Shown one piece after another: positions 1-12,200 of a stretch of DNA of 64,000 nucleotides. This stretch comes from Terebella lapidaria (taxonomy: Eukaryota > Annelida > Polychaeta > Terebellida > Terebellidae): assembly GCA_949152475.1 (NCBI GenBank), contig OX424563.1, positions 7,103,001 to 7,167,000 of the forward strand, in the 5' to 3' direction. The notes beneath the pieces are model-generated. The model was not told where the DNA came from and ran no database searches. It saw only the letters and a list, made by a program, of their open reading frames with translations. The stretch's first letter is position 1, and every line of letters begins with the position of its first letter. The translations under genes and the position numbers were made by a program.

Positions 1-652
1 TACGGCTGGGAGCTAAATTTGCCCGTGGATATTATGTATCCAACTGCGGCAGAGACCGGCGCGGTACCCCAGTGCGGTCCGGAATACGTGGAGTGGATTC
101 GCCGCGAACGCCCATGATTTCGCGCGCGCGCGCCTGGACAAGTCTGCCCTCCGGCAGAAGCGAGGCTATGACGCCCATGCTAAGGGTAGGCCAGCTTTTG
201 CGGAGGGCGACAAGGTGCGCTACTATTATCCGCCGCTTAAGCAAGGCAATAAATTTGCTAAGCCGTGGATAGGCCCGTTTACCGTACTGAAACAGGTGAC
301 AGATGTGGACTACCGGATCCGGAGGGATTCCGATCCGGACAGGGTTCTGGTTGTCCATATCGATAATCTGAAGAAGTACGAGGGCCCGCTTGTCATGGAT
401 CCGCTAATTCAAGATGCGGAACCGGATGATGCTCCCGTATGGGATCCGTCCGGTCAGCATCCGCGGACTCCGGACGAGCGTGTGCGCCGTATGGTGGGCC
501 TCCCGGACCTCTCTGACCCGTCAGATGATGGACTGGGTGGCTATCAGCCAGATGACGGCGATCCGCAGGTACCCCCACTCCCTCCAGTACCTGCGGATGA
601 CGGGCGGCCACGCCGGAAACCACGTGCGCCAGCCCGGTATGGGTGGGAATAA
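1..652 (+). mobile_element. pol 3' end of the LTR fossil: integrase C-terminal region
   Basis: The translated segment from about 215 carries the 'GPF' module (WIGPFTVLKQVTDVDYRI) followed by a VVHIDNLKKY stretch. This pattern is typical of the C-terminal (GPY/F, chromatin- or DNA-binding) part of Ty3/gypsy integrases. A charged, proline-rich tail follows to the end of the frame at 652. The reverse transcriptase, RNase H and integrase core must lie to the left of the window. Treated as a fossil component. Confidence 0.7.
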
Positions 653-2561
653 CCTTCCGCCCATGCGGATGCGTCTGCGGTACCCGTCTGTCATACTATG
701 GATGGGTTTTAGGTCGTTCCGTGAGAGTCCGCACGACTTACCTCCGCGGGTGGCTACTTTGTGGCCATCTTCGGAGTTGAGGTCCGCGGAGACTTTCATG
801 TCGTAACGCCGCCGCTCCGCATCCGCCCTCCTGTAGTTTCTAGCGCCAGGGACGTGCGGATGGCCTGTCCGCACCTTGTGGACGGCTGTCCGGCGTAATC
901 CGCACAACGGTTACGCTGGCCGGACGAATTTACTGATTCGGCCGGACGCCCCTGGTCCCGGGACAACCTCTTATATGGCCAGACTGAGGTTGGGATTTAC
1001 GTCCGCTACGGGAGAAGCGTCTTCCCACGGATTTGGGGAACTGGCTCTGGACGCGGGGATAGTGTCCGCAGATGAGGACTGATGTCCGCGGTTCGTCCGC
1101 GTGACTCGTCCGGCGTCCGCGGCGCTTTAAGATGACGCACTTCGGTGTAGTTATCCCCCGTGAGCCATTACTATAATTACGGTTATAGTAATTAAGGTTT
1201 CTTACGGCAGGAAACCGACTATCCATTATGATAATGGAGCGGTTGTTAAGTCCGCGCGTGCGGACCAGCCGCGGCAGCGGGTGACGCTCGTTCTCGTCCG
1301 GATCGTACCTTACAATACGCGGTCCGGCCGGAATGACCGGAACCCCGGCCTCCTTCTAAGAAGGGGGTCGTATATTACATGCGCAACACTTGTGGTGGCT
1401 TCTAATTCCAATCTCATCTTCATTGGATAAGGGCAATACGCCGTACAATGGTAGACGTCCGGCCTGGACTCCGTCCGCGGGCAGCTCCGGACGTCCGCCG
1501 GCTATTGCTTTCACCATCTTTGGGCGCCTCTAGATTGGGCGCCGGTATGAAGGGTTCGCCCCCTAACCAGTGCGGTTATGGACCATGCCGGCTCCGCGTC
1601 TAAATCTATTGGCTCCGCGCTCCGGTAGTCGTTTGAGGAGGCTCTGGGCTGGACCGGGCACCGCTCCGCGGCCGGGCAGTACGTCGGGGATGCTAGTGGG
1701 CGCTTTGCAAACGCCCATAGGGCGCCCGATTGTCTGTCCGGACGTCATGGGTATGTCCGATCGCCCTGTAAGCGTGCCAGCGGCTATGGGGAGTGATTTT
1801 GTTTATTTTCCATCTCATTTATTATTTATGGGAGGATTATAAGCCACAAGTGTGTGCGTGTTTCCCGTGGAAATGCTATTCTTACTCATTTATCCCATAT
1901 ATGAGAAAGTTTAGTGATATATCTTTTCCCTGGTGCAATAGAGAGTAAGAAATCGGGAGATTTCTGCTTTCGCAAGAGGGGTGTAGGAGATTGTGTACAT
2001 TGTATCGAAGGCTGTATGCCGTGATCTATGAAAAGCATGCAAGCGGTGGTGGATTTATCTTCATTGCTGCTTGAGCGGTGTTAAATTTTTATTTATCGCT
2101 GCTGACAGGGTGACATAATCGTAACACCCACAAGTAGTTTGGCTTTTTGATACATTGTATACAATCTTTAACCTGCGAGGGTGATTAACTTCACGTCATT
2201 GATCGCCAGTGCGAAAGCTATTGCTAATGACTGCTGTTAATTACTGTAGTATTTTAGCGGGTTCCCCCGGGATGGCTTGTGTACACAAGCCACCCGTATA
2301 CATTGCATGAAAGGAGTCACCGGGGGGAGATGCGTGTATGGGAATACGGGAATGTAAAACGTCCTTTTGTCTGTCGATCGGGTAGATGCAGTGAATAGAC
2401 GTTTCCACGGGAACGCGTCATACGATGCGTGTGCAGTATAACTGCCAACACTTGATGCCTATAATCGATGTAACTCGACACCTTCTCGTCATTCAAGCGC
2501 TCGGCACTGGTGGAGACGGATCTGCGGATCTGACTTCCAGTGTTTAGAGCGATTAGAGCGC
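653..2561. other. GC-rich spacer of the LTR fossil, no gene seen
   Basis: About 1.9 kb between the pol end and the long downstream ORF. Only short overlapping frames occur on both strands. A purine tract resembling the one before the 3' LTR lies at about 1359-1366 (AAGAAGGGGG). The right part (about 1790-2300) is more AT-rich. No primer-binding site or second LTR could be recognised. It may hold leader or splice sequences for the downstream ORF, but that is only an inference. Confidence 0.5.
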
Positions 2562-5500
2562 TTGATGTCAGAGTCAAGTGACGGCTGGGGAGGTGATGAA
2601 GGGAGGGAAGAGGGGTCTCTTGAGCGCGGTAATTCGTACTCGAGACCCCAGTCTAGGCCCGAGGAGGATGACCGCGAGGACATCCCTCGGGGAGCCTATG
2701 TGGGTTCTGAGGAATCCAGCTCCAGCTCCGGTTCTTACACAGGAACCGAGTCTGAGAGCGAGGTCGCGGAGGACCGCCCCGCAGAGAGTGACTCGGCCAC
2801 GGCAGGCGCCGAGCTACTCTTAGATCCGTCGCCTTTTTCTCGTATGGAAGAGGTGATGGACTGCGGTGGTGCGGGACTCGTGGATGTGGACATTGAGTTG
2901 CATCCGCACCCGGAGATGCTTGCGTCTTTGGGTCCGGATGAGAGTACTCGTGCGGAAACCCGTCCGGATGGCCGTAGCCGTCCGGACGCCGGTTCTGCCG
3001 AGAACTCCTCGGTGTCCGCACCTGCGGAGTCTGGTCCGCACGACCAGAAGGCCCCTGGGACTTGGGCGGAGCAGGTTGACGCGGCTGAGGAAGCCGCATC
3101 CCAAGCGCCGCCTCAGGGACAGGAGTCTGGCTCGAAGGAGACCGAGAACCGAGATGACGGGTTTACATCGCCCGTCTCTAGGCGTACTCGCCGTCGAGCC
3201 CGGGAGATTGCCCAAAAGCAGTGGAGAGCCCAGCAAGAGCTGGAAGCCGCTGAGCGTGGGCAATCTGAGGCCGGATCCGACCCGGACCCGGCCTCCTCGC
3301 CTCCGAAGAAGAAGAAGAAGAAGCGGCCGCACCGGAAAAAGAAGTCCGGCGGCCCCTCGCCTCAAGCCGGATCGAAGCCCGGAGGACCTAAGCCACTGGC
3401 GCCTAAGCCGGGCGGCCAGAAAGGGTCCTCCGCCAAACCCGGAGTCGCCAAGACGCCTAATCCCTCGGGATCTGGTGCGGGCGGCGCCTCCGCGGGATCC
3501 GGCCCAGGCGCGGGAGGTTCCTGTAAGCGGGTGCCTATCCAGGCACCGAAAGGAACCTCCTCTTCCTCTTCCTCCGGTACTAAGAAACCTACCGGAGCTG
3601 CGGAGGTGGGGTCAAGTCCAGTGGACAGAGGGCGTCCCGTGCCGAAGGAGGGAGATCTTCGTTTAGAACTCCTCCGGAAGCGCGCGGAGCAAGACGGGGT
3701 CCACCTGTCTGACGCCGCACTGGAAGCGGGAGCGCGGGCCTTCGTTGCGCAGCAACAGAGGGCCGCGCCCCCACGCGGGAAGAGTGTGCCCCGACAAACC
3801 AGGTCGGAGAATCGTTTGGGGGCGGCCAAAAAGAAGAAACGGTCGTCCTCGGAGCAGCCCTCTATCCAGAGGCTGCGGGCCGAAATGGGCCCCGAACTCC
3901 CTGGAGTCCGTCAGGGACACATGTTCCTCCCGCGCTATGGCAGGGATCCGCAGGGACGCCGCACAGCGGCGGCCGGCGCGGCGGCCGACACGCCTTTCAC
4001 ACGGCCTCGTCCACTCACGGACGAGGAGCGTGTCGGGTTGCCGCCCGAGACAGAGGAGGGTGTAATATGCCAACTCTGTCCGGAATCCCTGGACGGGTAT
4101 GAGGACCCGCACCGTGCGCTCAATCGGGATCGTAGGTATCCTACCTACGACCACTTGAGTCGACATATTGCGGGGTACCACTACCCCTGGATGCAAATGT
4201 TCGTTTGCAAGAGGTGCTACTCCGGCACCCCTCAGCAACGATATTTCGCCAGTTTAGAGGCCCTGAATGATCACCGCTCGGGTGCACACCGCGGTGAGGG
4301 ACTTCATATCGTTGGAAATGAAGTGGGGCCTGTATTCAATTATGGATACATACCACCGAGGGTGGCGTCGTTCATGACTACGTCAGGGACGGCGAATCAC
4401 CGATTCTTTCACTGGGGTCCATGGCGCTTTGCACAGCGCATCATGGACGATGCCTGGAAGGAGTCTGGCGTTGTGTCCGCGGGCTCGAGCTACACCGCTC
4501 GCCTGACGGCTACAATGGGCCAGACCCCGGCGGAGTTCCAGGCGGCGGAAGCCGCCCGGACAGCAGCAGAGGCTGTCCGTGAACCGCCGCTGATCCAGGC
4601 CGGTGAAGAACGGCACCGGGTGACCATGATCGTGTCGGAGATGCCGCAGATCGCGGCCAAGACACGAGTGGCTACTCCTAAGCCGCGCCCCCAGCCGAAG
4701 ACTCAGGGGAAGAGCTCGTCCGCCGGAAAGGCTCCGGCCGGGACGACGCCCCTGCAGTCTCCGGGTGCGCTGACTCAGGAGGACTACCCGGGCTTGCTCG
4801 AGGTGACGGTACCCGCGGGTCCGTCTGAGGGACGGGTGGTGGCAGACACCTCCGCCTCCTCGAGTACCGCGTCAGTGGTCCCGCCAAGGACCCCACGCGT
4901 GACTCCCTCGGTGGCGAGCAGTAGCGGACGTGCGGTACCTCTCTCGAGGTCGGCGTCCGCGTCCTCGTTGGACCCCCTCGATGCCACGGCGGACGTACGC
5001 CGGAGGCTCGGTCCCACGACCGCCAGCGTCTACGAGACTTTCCGCGAGTCTGTAGGCCAGGCGGTCGGCCATCGTCGCGATGGTATGGACTGGATCCCCG
5101 GTGATCCGGCGTTGGTGAACCTGCCGGTGCCCCGAGCCATTCGTGACTTGGGGTCCGCAGGTGTAGCCGCGTTGGTCCGCGCTCGGGAGGAGCACCCCTG
5201 GGATCACCCCCAGCGTGGTCGACTCACCCGAGCGGCGGAGTACCTTGTGGCGGAGATGGACAGCTCTCTGGATCGGTTCAGCCGGTGCCGCGCCGAGGCC
5301 TCCCGTGTCGCATGCGATCTCGCATACGACCAGGGCCTCATGGAAGGCACCCGGCGGAGCCTAGAGAGCTACCGGACTTTGTCGGCCGTCATTGAGCGGC
5401 GCGCGTTCGACCAGGGTCGGACCGCCGCTCTTGCCGAGCAGTCCGGGGCGTCCGCCCCCGCCCCAGAGGTAGCCGCACGGATGGAGCACCTGGAGGCTGA

Positions 5501-5960
5501 GAATGAGCAGCTACGGCGTCGTCTTGACGAAGCCGAGGCCGCTCGGACTCGCCTACTCCAGGGCGTCGATGACCCCGAGTCGTCCGCCCTGAACCAGGCG
5601 GCTCTCCGGCGCGCGGATGCCGCTTTGGAGCTGGCCATCTACCCATACCTAGTCCAGGTGTGGGGAGAACGGACGGCTGGTCCACAGCGCACCCGCGATA
5701 CGGTGGAGATGTTCCGCGCCATTGCCGATCTCGGCGCGACCTCTCTACCGGCCTCCGTCGTGATGGCTCCGTCAGGACCCGGATTGCAGGGCTCACCACA
5801 AAAGCCCATGCAAGCTCCACCGGGCCTGCCTCATCCGCCCGTGCAGCCGGCTTTCACTATGCCGGCTCCGCTGCGTCCGCGGCGTAGGGACCCGTCACCG
5901 CCGCCAGACCCCAAGACAGGCGGCACGGATGAGGAGCCGATGACCACGGAGGAAGGCTAG
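2562..5960 (+). mobile_element. Long extra ORF (1132 codons) of the LTR fossil, zinc-finger and coiled-coil protein
   Basis: This single open frame lies downstream of pol, where env would sit in a retrovirus-like element. What is visible: an acidic, Ser-rich N-terminus; a Pro/Gly/Lys-rich basic region with a KKKKKK run (nuclear-signal-like, near residue 250); two C2H2-like zinc-finger candidates starting at Cys503 and Cys549 (CxxC with paired His); an Ala/Glu-rich region; a heptad-like coiled coil near residues 973-1000 (LEAENEQLRRRLDEAE); and a Pro-rich acidic tail. No signal peptide or membrane segment is seen, so it does not look like an envelope protein. It could be an unusually placed Gag-like nucleic-acid-binding protein or a lineage-specific accessory ORF. 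The frame looks whole. Family not recognised. Confidence 0.6.
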
Positions 5961-6482
5961 GGTACTAGCCTCGTCGCTGCACGTGTGCGGCGGCGTGCCG
6001 GAGTCGCTCCCGCGGCTCCGCCCTGCCTCAGACCCGTTCTGCGGATCTGAGGAGCCGGCCGGCAGGGCGGTCGGCAACATTTTAGAGGTACTATCACTTT
6101 TGATCACTCGGTGTGTCGTTTTACAAAATTTCTAAATTTAAAGTCTAACCTTAAAGATATTCCAAAGACTCGACACACCGTCCTTTTATAATGGATGACC
6201 TTTCAAGGTCATCACACGGTTTTGGACCACCTCGGTCAAAATTTTAGCTTGTTTATGAGGATTTATTCAAAATTGCAAAGCGCGTTATAGTTTACTCCGT
6301 AAGTCCGGGGGTAGTTCCCCATTCTTCCAAAAGGGACTCTTAAGTCCTAGTATGTTGCGCCGTGACTTCTGGGTACCGTTCACCTTGCTTCCTTCGGTCC
6401 GCCATGCGATGCCTTCGTCGTGTTTCGCAGTTTTGGGCGCAGGCGGAACATGTTGGGGACCAACATTGTAAGAAGGGGGTAA

Positions 6483-7164
6483 TGTGGCGATTTTGCCCTA
6501 AGCACGCGGCAGGTGATTGTAAACATAAATGCCATTTATGTGGCCTTTTCGTACTTGGCCTTGTTTTGACAAACTATAACAATGGATCGATTTAACCTCG
6601 CGTGCGCCCTACAGTTTCTGGTGTATTATATATACACTGGAAGCGACTCGTTCGAGGAGATTGTCCAAGATCGAGAGACAGGACGCACACGAGGCTCGGC
6701 CATGAGCTTTGTGTTCCCTGTTTGCGAGTAGTGGGCTCCTAGAGCCCTGGGGACGATTTCCGTGGGGAGGCCCGGGCTGGGAGAGACGAGTTGCTGACTC
6801 GGGGGCCTTCGGCCCTGTGGATCGCCAGCTCTCTCCCTTCCCGGGACATGTGACAGAGGCTCTGGCCAGCATGTCGGACTGTACGGGGTTCCGTCCCCGA
6901 GGCAGACCGCGGCTCGCCAGGCCCCGCCAGTTAACACCGTAGGGATGAACTAGTTTCTGAACGGTGTCCGTAGGCCTGGGAGTGTCGGGTGGGCTGTTAC
7001 CTGGTTACCGTTAATGATGAAGTAGTTACCGTGTCCGCCGCGACCTCCGGTGAGCGGCCCTGCCGCGAGGATCCGGAATAGCGGATGCGCGTCCGCAAGG
7101 ACTCGGATGAGAGAAGACTATCCTCGAGGATCCCGAAGAGCGGATGGTAGTCAATAACTTTACA
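6483..7164 (+). repeat. Candidate 3' LTR of the retroelement fossil
   Basis: The segment starts TGTGGCGATT just after a purine-rich tract (AGAAGGGGGT, 6471-6480) and ends TTTACA at the point where sequence shared with other family A copies resumes, giving TG...CA ends and a length of about 680 bp. The 5' LTR is outside the window, so the pair cannot be compared, and the 5' border is less certain than the 3' one. Confidence 0.6.
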
Positions 7165-7275
7165 TTATATATGCTGAATATTCTCTTGACCTTGAATTCA
7201 ACCAGTGACCTGGCTAACCCCTAAAATATTAAACATTGTCCGGTAACCTATCTTTGGCCCTTGGCCTAATTTTTT
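7165..7275 (+). mobile_element. Family A repeat, copy A1 (right end only)
   Basis: The sequence from TTATATATGCTGAATATT to GGCCTAATTTTTT matches the right ends of copies A3 (to 29533) and A5 (to 44830), including the internal CCGGTAACCTATCTT and the terminal TTGGCCTAA. The rest of A1 lies beyond the LTR fossil, to the left of the window. The LTR fossil therefore inserted into A1. Confidence 0.85.
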
Positions 7276-7351
7276 GTTAGTTGTAAGTTGTGGGGTATGA
7301 TATAACCTGCTCTACTGAGTGAGTCAATGAGCATGTACTCTATCCCAATAG

Positions 7352-7597
7352 GATGCCATCGACCGCATACAAAGCCTGCTGTCGGAGTCACGGTTGAGTG
7401 GTGTCATGGACGATCGGGGCAAGTTCATCTACATTACCCTGGAAGAGTACGAGTCTGTGGCAAAGTTCATTAAACAGCGCGGTCGAGTGTCCATCTCTGA
7501 CCTCGCCGAATCCAGCAACATCCTGATAAACCTCAGTCCAGAAAACACGGAGACCCTACAGCGATTGGTCGGGGAGTGCGTGGGTCAGGAGGTCTGA
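7352..7597 (+). CDS. DDRGK1: DDRGK domain-containing protein 1 (UFBP1), last exon
   Basis: DDRGK1 is an ER-anchored adaptor of the UFM1 (UFMylation) E3 ligase complex, working with UFL1. Only the final coding exon is visible. It starts at 7352 after a CCCAATAG acceptor in phase 0 and reads [12 protein letters not shown], then [20 protein letters not shown] and [14 protein letters not shown], to a TGA at 7597. The DDRGK signature and the following winged-helix segment match the C-terminus of animal DDRGK1 closely. The N-terminal membrane anchor and coiled-coil exons lie left of the window, beyond an intron of at least 7.3 kb that holds the LTR fossil. AATAAA signals at 7848-7853 and 7894-7899 probably end the transcript. 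The downstream neighbour is convergent. Confidence 0.95.
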   Translation, partial: DAIDRIQSLLSESRLSGVMDDRGKFIYITLEEYESVAKFIKQRGRVSISDLAESSNILINLSPENTETLQRLVGECVGQEV

Positions 7598-7847
7598 TTC
7601 TGAGGGAGATATATGTTTCTGGGAGAGTACATGTACCAGATTATTTATTGTATCATGTTTGGATGGGATCGTGTGTGTGAAGTTACTTAGGTGAGTAGTT
7701 ATAAATGATCATAATATAAAGGAATGCTTTGAGTATGGAACTTGCTTTTCAAATTTGTTTGACGATGAATGTCGAAATGTGTGTGACAAAAAGGGAACGT
7801 GACATACTTTTAATAATTCGTTGTTGCGGTATGTAAGGAAAGATGGA

Positions 7848-7899
7848 AATAAAGATCAAAACAGTACACAACTGTGTTCATGATTGATGTTATAATAAA
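7848..7899 (+). terminator. Poly(A) signals of DDRGK1
   Basis: Two AATAAA hexamers lie 250-300 bases after the DDRGK1 stop codon, at 7848-7853 and 7894-7899, in AT-rich 3' UTR-like sequence. Confidence 0.6.
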
Positions 7900-8034
7900 G
7901 TTAATTTCAATATCGTGGCCGTCAATCTCTGCTACTGTTTCTGTTACATGTATTTCTAGCATGTCGGCTTGTGATTTCTAATGACATGTACAATACCAGA
8001 ACACCAACACCAGAAAATGTAGCATAACAAAAAA

Positions 8035-9256
8035 TTTATTGACTTAGAAACGTTTGTGTGTAACAACCATACAAGAAATCAAACTGCAATAGTTTAACCA
8101 CAGATCTCCACCAAAACAGAAGTTGAACCGAATAGTACTTTGTCAAAATGTAGATATATAGATACAAGCAATCTTTGCTAGGAACGAAATATTCTAAACA
8201 CATGCAGAAGTAGATCAAATTTGTTCTGTCCAGAACAACTTTAACAAAAGTCCACTTTACTGTGGATGTGTATTGAGCAGAATTACAATTCTGAACATTC
8301 AACACAAGGTTCTTTGCTTGTTGCAAGAACCGGAATTTGCACTAGGCCACGAATGACGGGTCACAACAGATAAACAGTCACACAGTTAACGTCAGTGTGC
8401 TTCCACAGAAAATTTGAACCCACTCAAAAAGCAATATAAAAACATTGTGCTAGTTTGTGTTGTTCACAGTGACTATCCACTGATTTAACAAATTCAACAA
8501 ACTCATGAAACATACCACAAAAATAAATTATTTGAAGATCAATTTAGACCAATCAAAATTGGTGACATATGCTCTGTATGATTAAACTATTGTGTCGTGA
8601 TTCTGACCATAATATATGAATGCCACACGATTGTATTATATTAGAAATACAAGACACAATATGCAGTCTAGTAACCGTGCAGAGCACACCGTACACCAAA
8701 AAAATTTTGTATGAACCAGCATACATCTAGCATCAATATAGTTGTGATCAGAATTATAAACCCAAAATAGAAACAAATATTCAAAATAGTTCCATATGAC
8801 AATACACATTCATATAATTGTAAAATGTTTGTTTAAAGCATTATGACAACATTGAGTATTGCACATTCAAATATAGCATGAAGCTTTAGACAGTCTCACA
8901 TACCCCCAGTTACCATGGTTACATCAATATGCAGCCAGTATATTACAGTGCAGAGACTTCGTATCACAAGAGAGATTATCAACAATATGGAAATTCTTAT
9001 GGATTGACTGTCAGATGTCAGTGGAACGCTACAGTTGTGAATATTGTACACAATATTGAACCGTTCACTCACTTCTCAATAACTGCAGAGTTCTGATACA
9101 GGATATTAAATTATTAATTGATGCTGGAAATCATAAACTCATCTGGCAAAGGTCAAGAGTGGATTGTAAAACATGACAACTTCATGATCAAGCATCACCT
9201 TCAGCCCATTGACCAGAGCAGACCATTATTTACATCATCTAGTGGGCAGTTTTTTT
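8035..9256 (-). other. Probable 3' UTR of the ASB-like gene
   Basis: About 1.2 kb of AT-rich DNA without a convincing frame on either strand follows the stop of the minus-strand ASB-like gene. An AATAAA on the minus strand (TTTATT at 8035-8040 on +) could end the transcript about 140 bases from the DDRGK1 poly(A) signals. No repeat family was recognised here. Confidence 0.45.
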
Positions 9257-12200
9257 CTATCCAGCCGTCATTTCGCTCAGGAAGTTTATGTATTCCTCAC
9301 GGTAGAACATCTTCCGGGACATGAACTTTTTCAGTGACTGTGGCAGTGGTAGTTTTTTGACGGTCTCCAGAAGCGCGCCATGGCGACACAGTCGCTTCTG
9401 TATCGTCAGTCGACAGAGGTTTTTGAGCGAGTGGGGCGTGCGGACCTGCGACTTGTACCAGGCCACAAACTCCGGGTTCCCGAGCCCCTCCAGCATACTG
9501 GCTGGGATCCCTGGCCCCTTGAAGAGGATCCACTCCGTCAGGTTGAGCATGTCGGCGCCGGCGCTGTACAGCAGACAAACACACGGGATCATGTTTCGCA
9601 GGTCCTCCTTGAAGAGTGTCGTGCTGAGCGAGCTGACGCAGGAGAACAGCGCCGTGCGACCCTTGTTGTCTGTAATGTTGACATCCGTCTTGGCCTGGAG
9701 CAGCAGCTGTAGGATCGAGCACAGCTTCCACTGGGACGCAATGTGGATCGGAGTCTTCCCGTTGCGGTCCGACCTGATTTCCATATAAATATTTACTTAT
9801 TTGGACATCTATTTGGACATACTGGGTTGAAGAAGTTGACCACTGTGGCAATAACCACCAATTTTTCATGCATTATACATATGATGAGTCTGTTATCGAA
9901 CAAGCATTGAACATGATTACTTTTGACAATGATATGACTAGAACCAATCATACTTGTCCACAATCGCTCCAGCAGCTAGCAGCTTCTTGACGGCTGAGTT
10001 GCACGAGTGTACGATTGCGTTGTTGACACAGATGTACAGTGGTGTCTGACCGAGGAAGTCTGCCAAGTTCACATCCGCTCCTGTGAGAGAAAGTCAACTC
10101 GTACTGAAATGTCTTGTACTTCAGTTACAAAGATACCCTAGATACCCTGTCAAGGTCAGTTAATGGATACTAGCATCATACATGTTCATGAAAACTGATA
10201 CTAGTATTCAAATTGGTTTTACATTGGTTATTCCCGCATTATAATGATCACATGAAGACATGACAGATCTGCCGAATAATTACTACCGTACTAATATTGT
10301 CATTACTGATACAGATCAGGCTGTAAGAAATAAGCATCTGCAAAATGGTGTTTGCGGTGAAATAAATCTCGGTGAAAATAAGTTTCAAATTATTATCAAT
10401 ATAAACCATATACACCGACCAGATGCGGAGAGGAGCTGTATGAGAGCTGGACGGCCATGAAAGGCAGCCTTGTACAGCGGGGTACAACCATTCCGGTCGC
10501 ATCTGTTGATGTATGCTCCGGCTTCCACCAGTATCTGAAAACCCATCCTTTATCATGAAATTGGAAATGAGCAAGTTCGGCTGTACACGTACATCTATCA
10601 CACATTTTTAGGTTACCGGACCTTTGGTCCGATAACCTATTGGCATGGCGTTGCGTCCGTCGTTCGTCCGTCCGTCCGTCCGTCCGTCCGTCCGTCCGTC
10701 CGTCCGGCGTTAACATTTTTATCTTTAAAGTTAACGATCGAATCTTTCTGAAATTTTGCACAAAAATGCCTAAAAATATTTTGAGAAGGAGGTATTTTTT
10801 TGTTTTTTGATTTTTGCATTTTTTTCAAAATGGCGGCCGTTTTTGTCGAAAAACGCTCAATTTTGGACTTTGACGGCCATTTTCTCAAAAACTGTCTGAT
10901 CAGTTTTGAGTTTTTGGTTTCAAAAGATTCCCCTCATATACCTCTGTGATATGTATAAGTTTGGTTGCCCTAAATCTGCCGGTTTTCGTGTGGCGGCCAT
11001 TTTGAATTTTTGGCGGGTCGGCGAAAAAAAATTTTTTCGCCCCAGATCGCATTACTATCCATTTTGGGCCATTTCTAGAGCAAAAAAAAATTTTCACCCT
11101 TTGAAAAAAATTTTGGACTTAGAAAATTTTCGGCACTTTTTCCCTTCATAATGGGAGCTGTCCGGACTGTACTCATAGAACGCTTGAAGATAGAGCTTAG
11201 AAATTGGCACTTTCAAATGGGAAGTCATATATGGCGACTTGTGTGGTGACCTTGAATTTGACCTTGGATGACCTTGAAAGGTCAAAACAGCCATTTTTGG
11301 GTCGAAAAACGCTCAAATTTGCACCTGGTCTGTATTTTCTCAAAAACTCTCTGATCAGTTTTGAGATTTTTGCTTAAAAAGATTCCTCTTATATACCTCT
11401 GCGACGTGTATAAGTTTTGTTGCCCTTGAATCGCCGATCTCAGTGTGGCGGCCATTTTGAATTTTTGACGAGTCGGCGAAAAAAAATTTTTTCGCCCCAA
11501 ATAGCATTACTATCCATTTTGGGCCATTTCTAGGCAAAAAAATTTTTTCACCCTTTGAAAAAAATTTTGGACTTGGAAAATTTTCGGCACTTTTTTCCTT
11601 CATAATGGGAGCTGTCAGGACTGTACTCATAGAACGCTTGAAGATAGAGCTTAGAAATTGGCACTTTCAAATCGGAAGTCATATATGGGGACTTGTGTGG
11701 TGACCTTGAATTTGACCTTGGATGACCTTGAAAGGTCAAAACAGCCATTTTGGGGTCAAAAAATGCCCAGATTTGCCTTTGTAGATGAAATGCTTGCAGA
11801 TAGAGCTCCTGTTTGCATTATGAACATATAGAAAGACATATATGGCACAACTAATGATGACCTTGAACTTGACGTCAGATGACCTTGAGTGCCAAATGTC
11901 TGACTTGGAATGTGTAAATTGACCTGAGCGGCCTAAACGATTCCACCCAACATATAGAATATCAAATGCCGCATACATACATGTAATGGTTACATCGAAG
12001 TTCATACGGATGACCTTGATTGGTAAATCCCAAGGTCATATGTTTACACTGCGAATCTTGATTGGTTAATCTCAAGGTCTGTTACCTGCCAATGCTGCCA
12101 TGGCCAAACCAAAATTGTCCGGTAACCTATCTTAGCCTTTGGGCTAATTTTTAAATGTCTTGTGTAACCTCTCTCTTGACAGGAGCAAGCAATATTTTTA

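Larger units (their letters stand above)
1..7164 (+). mobile_element. LTR retroelement fossil (Ty3/gypsy-like), 5' part outside window
   Basis: The left 7.16 kb is GC-rich, full of CCG/CGG words, and ends abruptly at 7164 where AT-rich DNA of another repeat resumes. Its parts, in order, are the 3' end of a pol region (integrase C-terminus, to 652), a non-coding GC-rich spacer (653-2561), one very long ORF (2562-5960), a purine tract (about 6469-6479) and a candidate 3' LTR (6483-7164). The visible reading frames are open and the right border is sharp, so the copy looks fairly young. The 5' LTR, gag and most of pol lie outside the window, so whether the whole copy is intact cannot be judged. 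It sits inside a family A repeat in the last intron of DDRGK1. The gypsy assignment rests on the integrase tail alone. Confidence 0.75.

Noticed and set aside
2653-5820. Several long frames on the minus strand opposite the 1132-codon ORF
   Set aside because: They are shadows of a GC-rich coding region; their composition (runs of Arg, Ser, Pro) follows the codon bias of the plus-strand frame.
10396-10888. Minus-strand frames with repeated GRTD residues
   Set aside because: They translate the (CGTC)n microsatellite of family A copy A2, not a gene.
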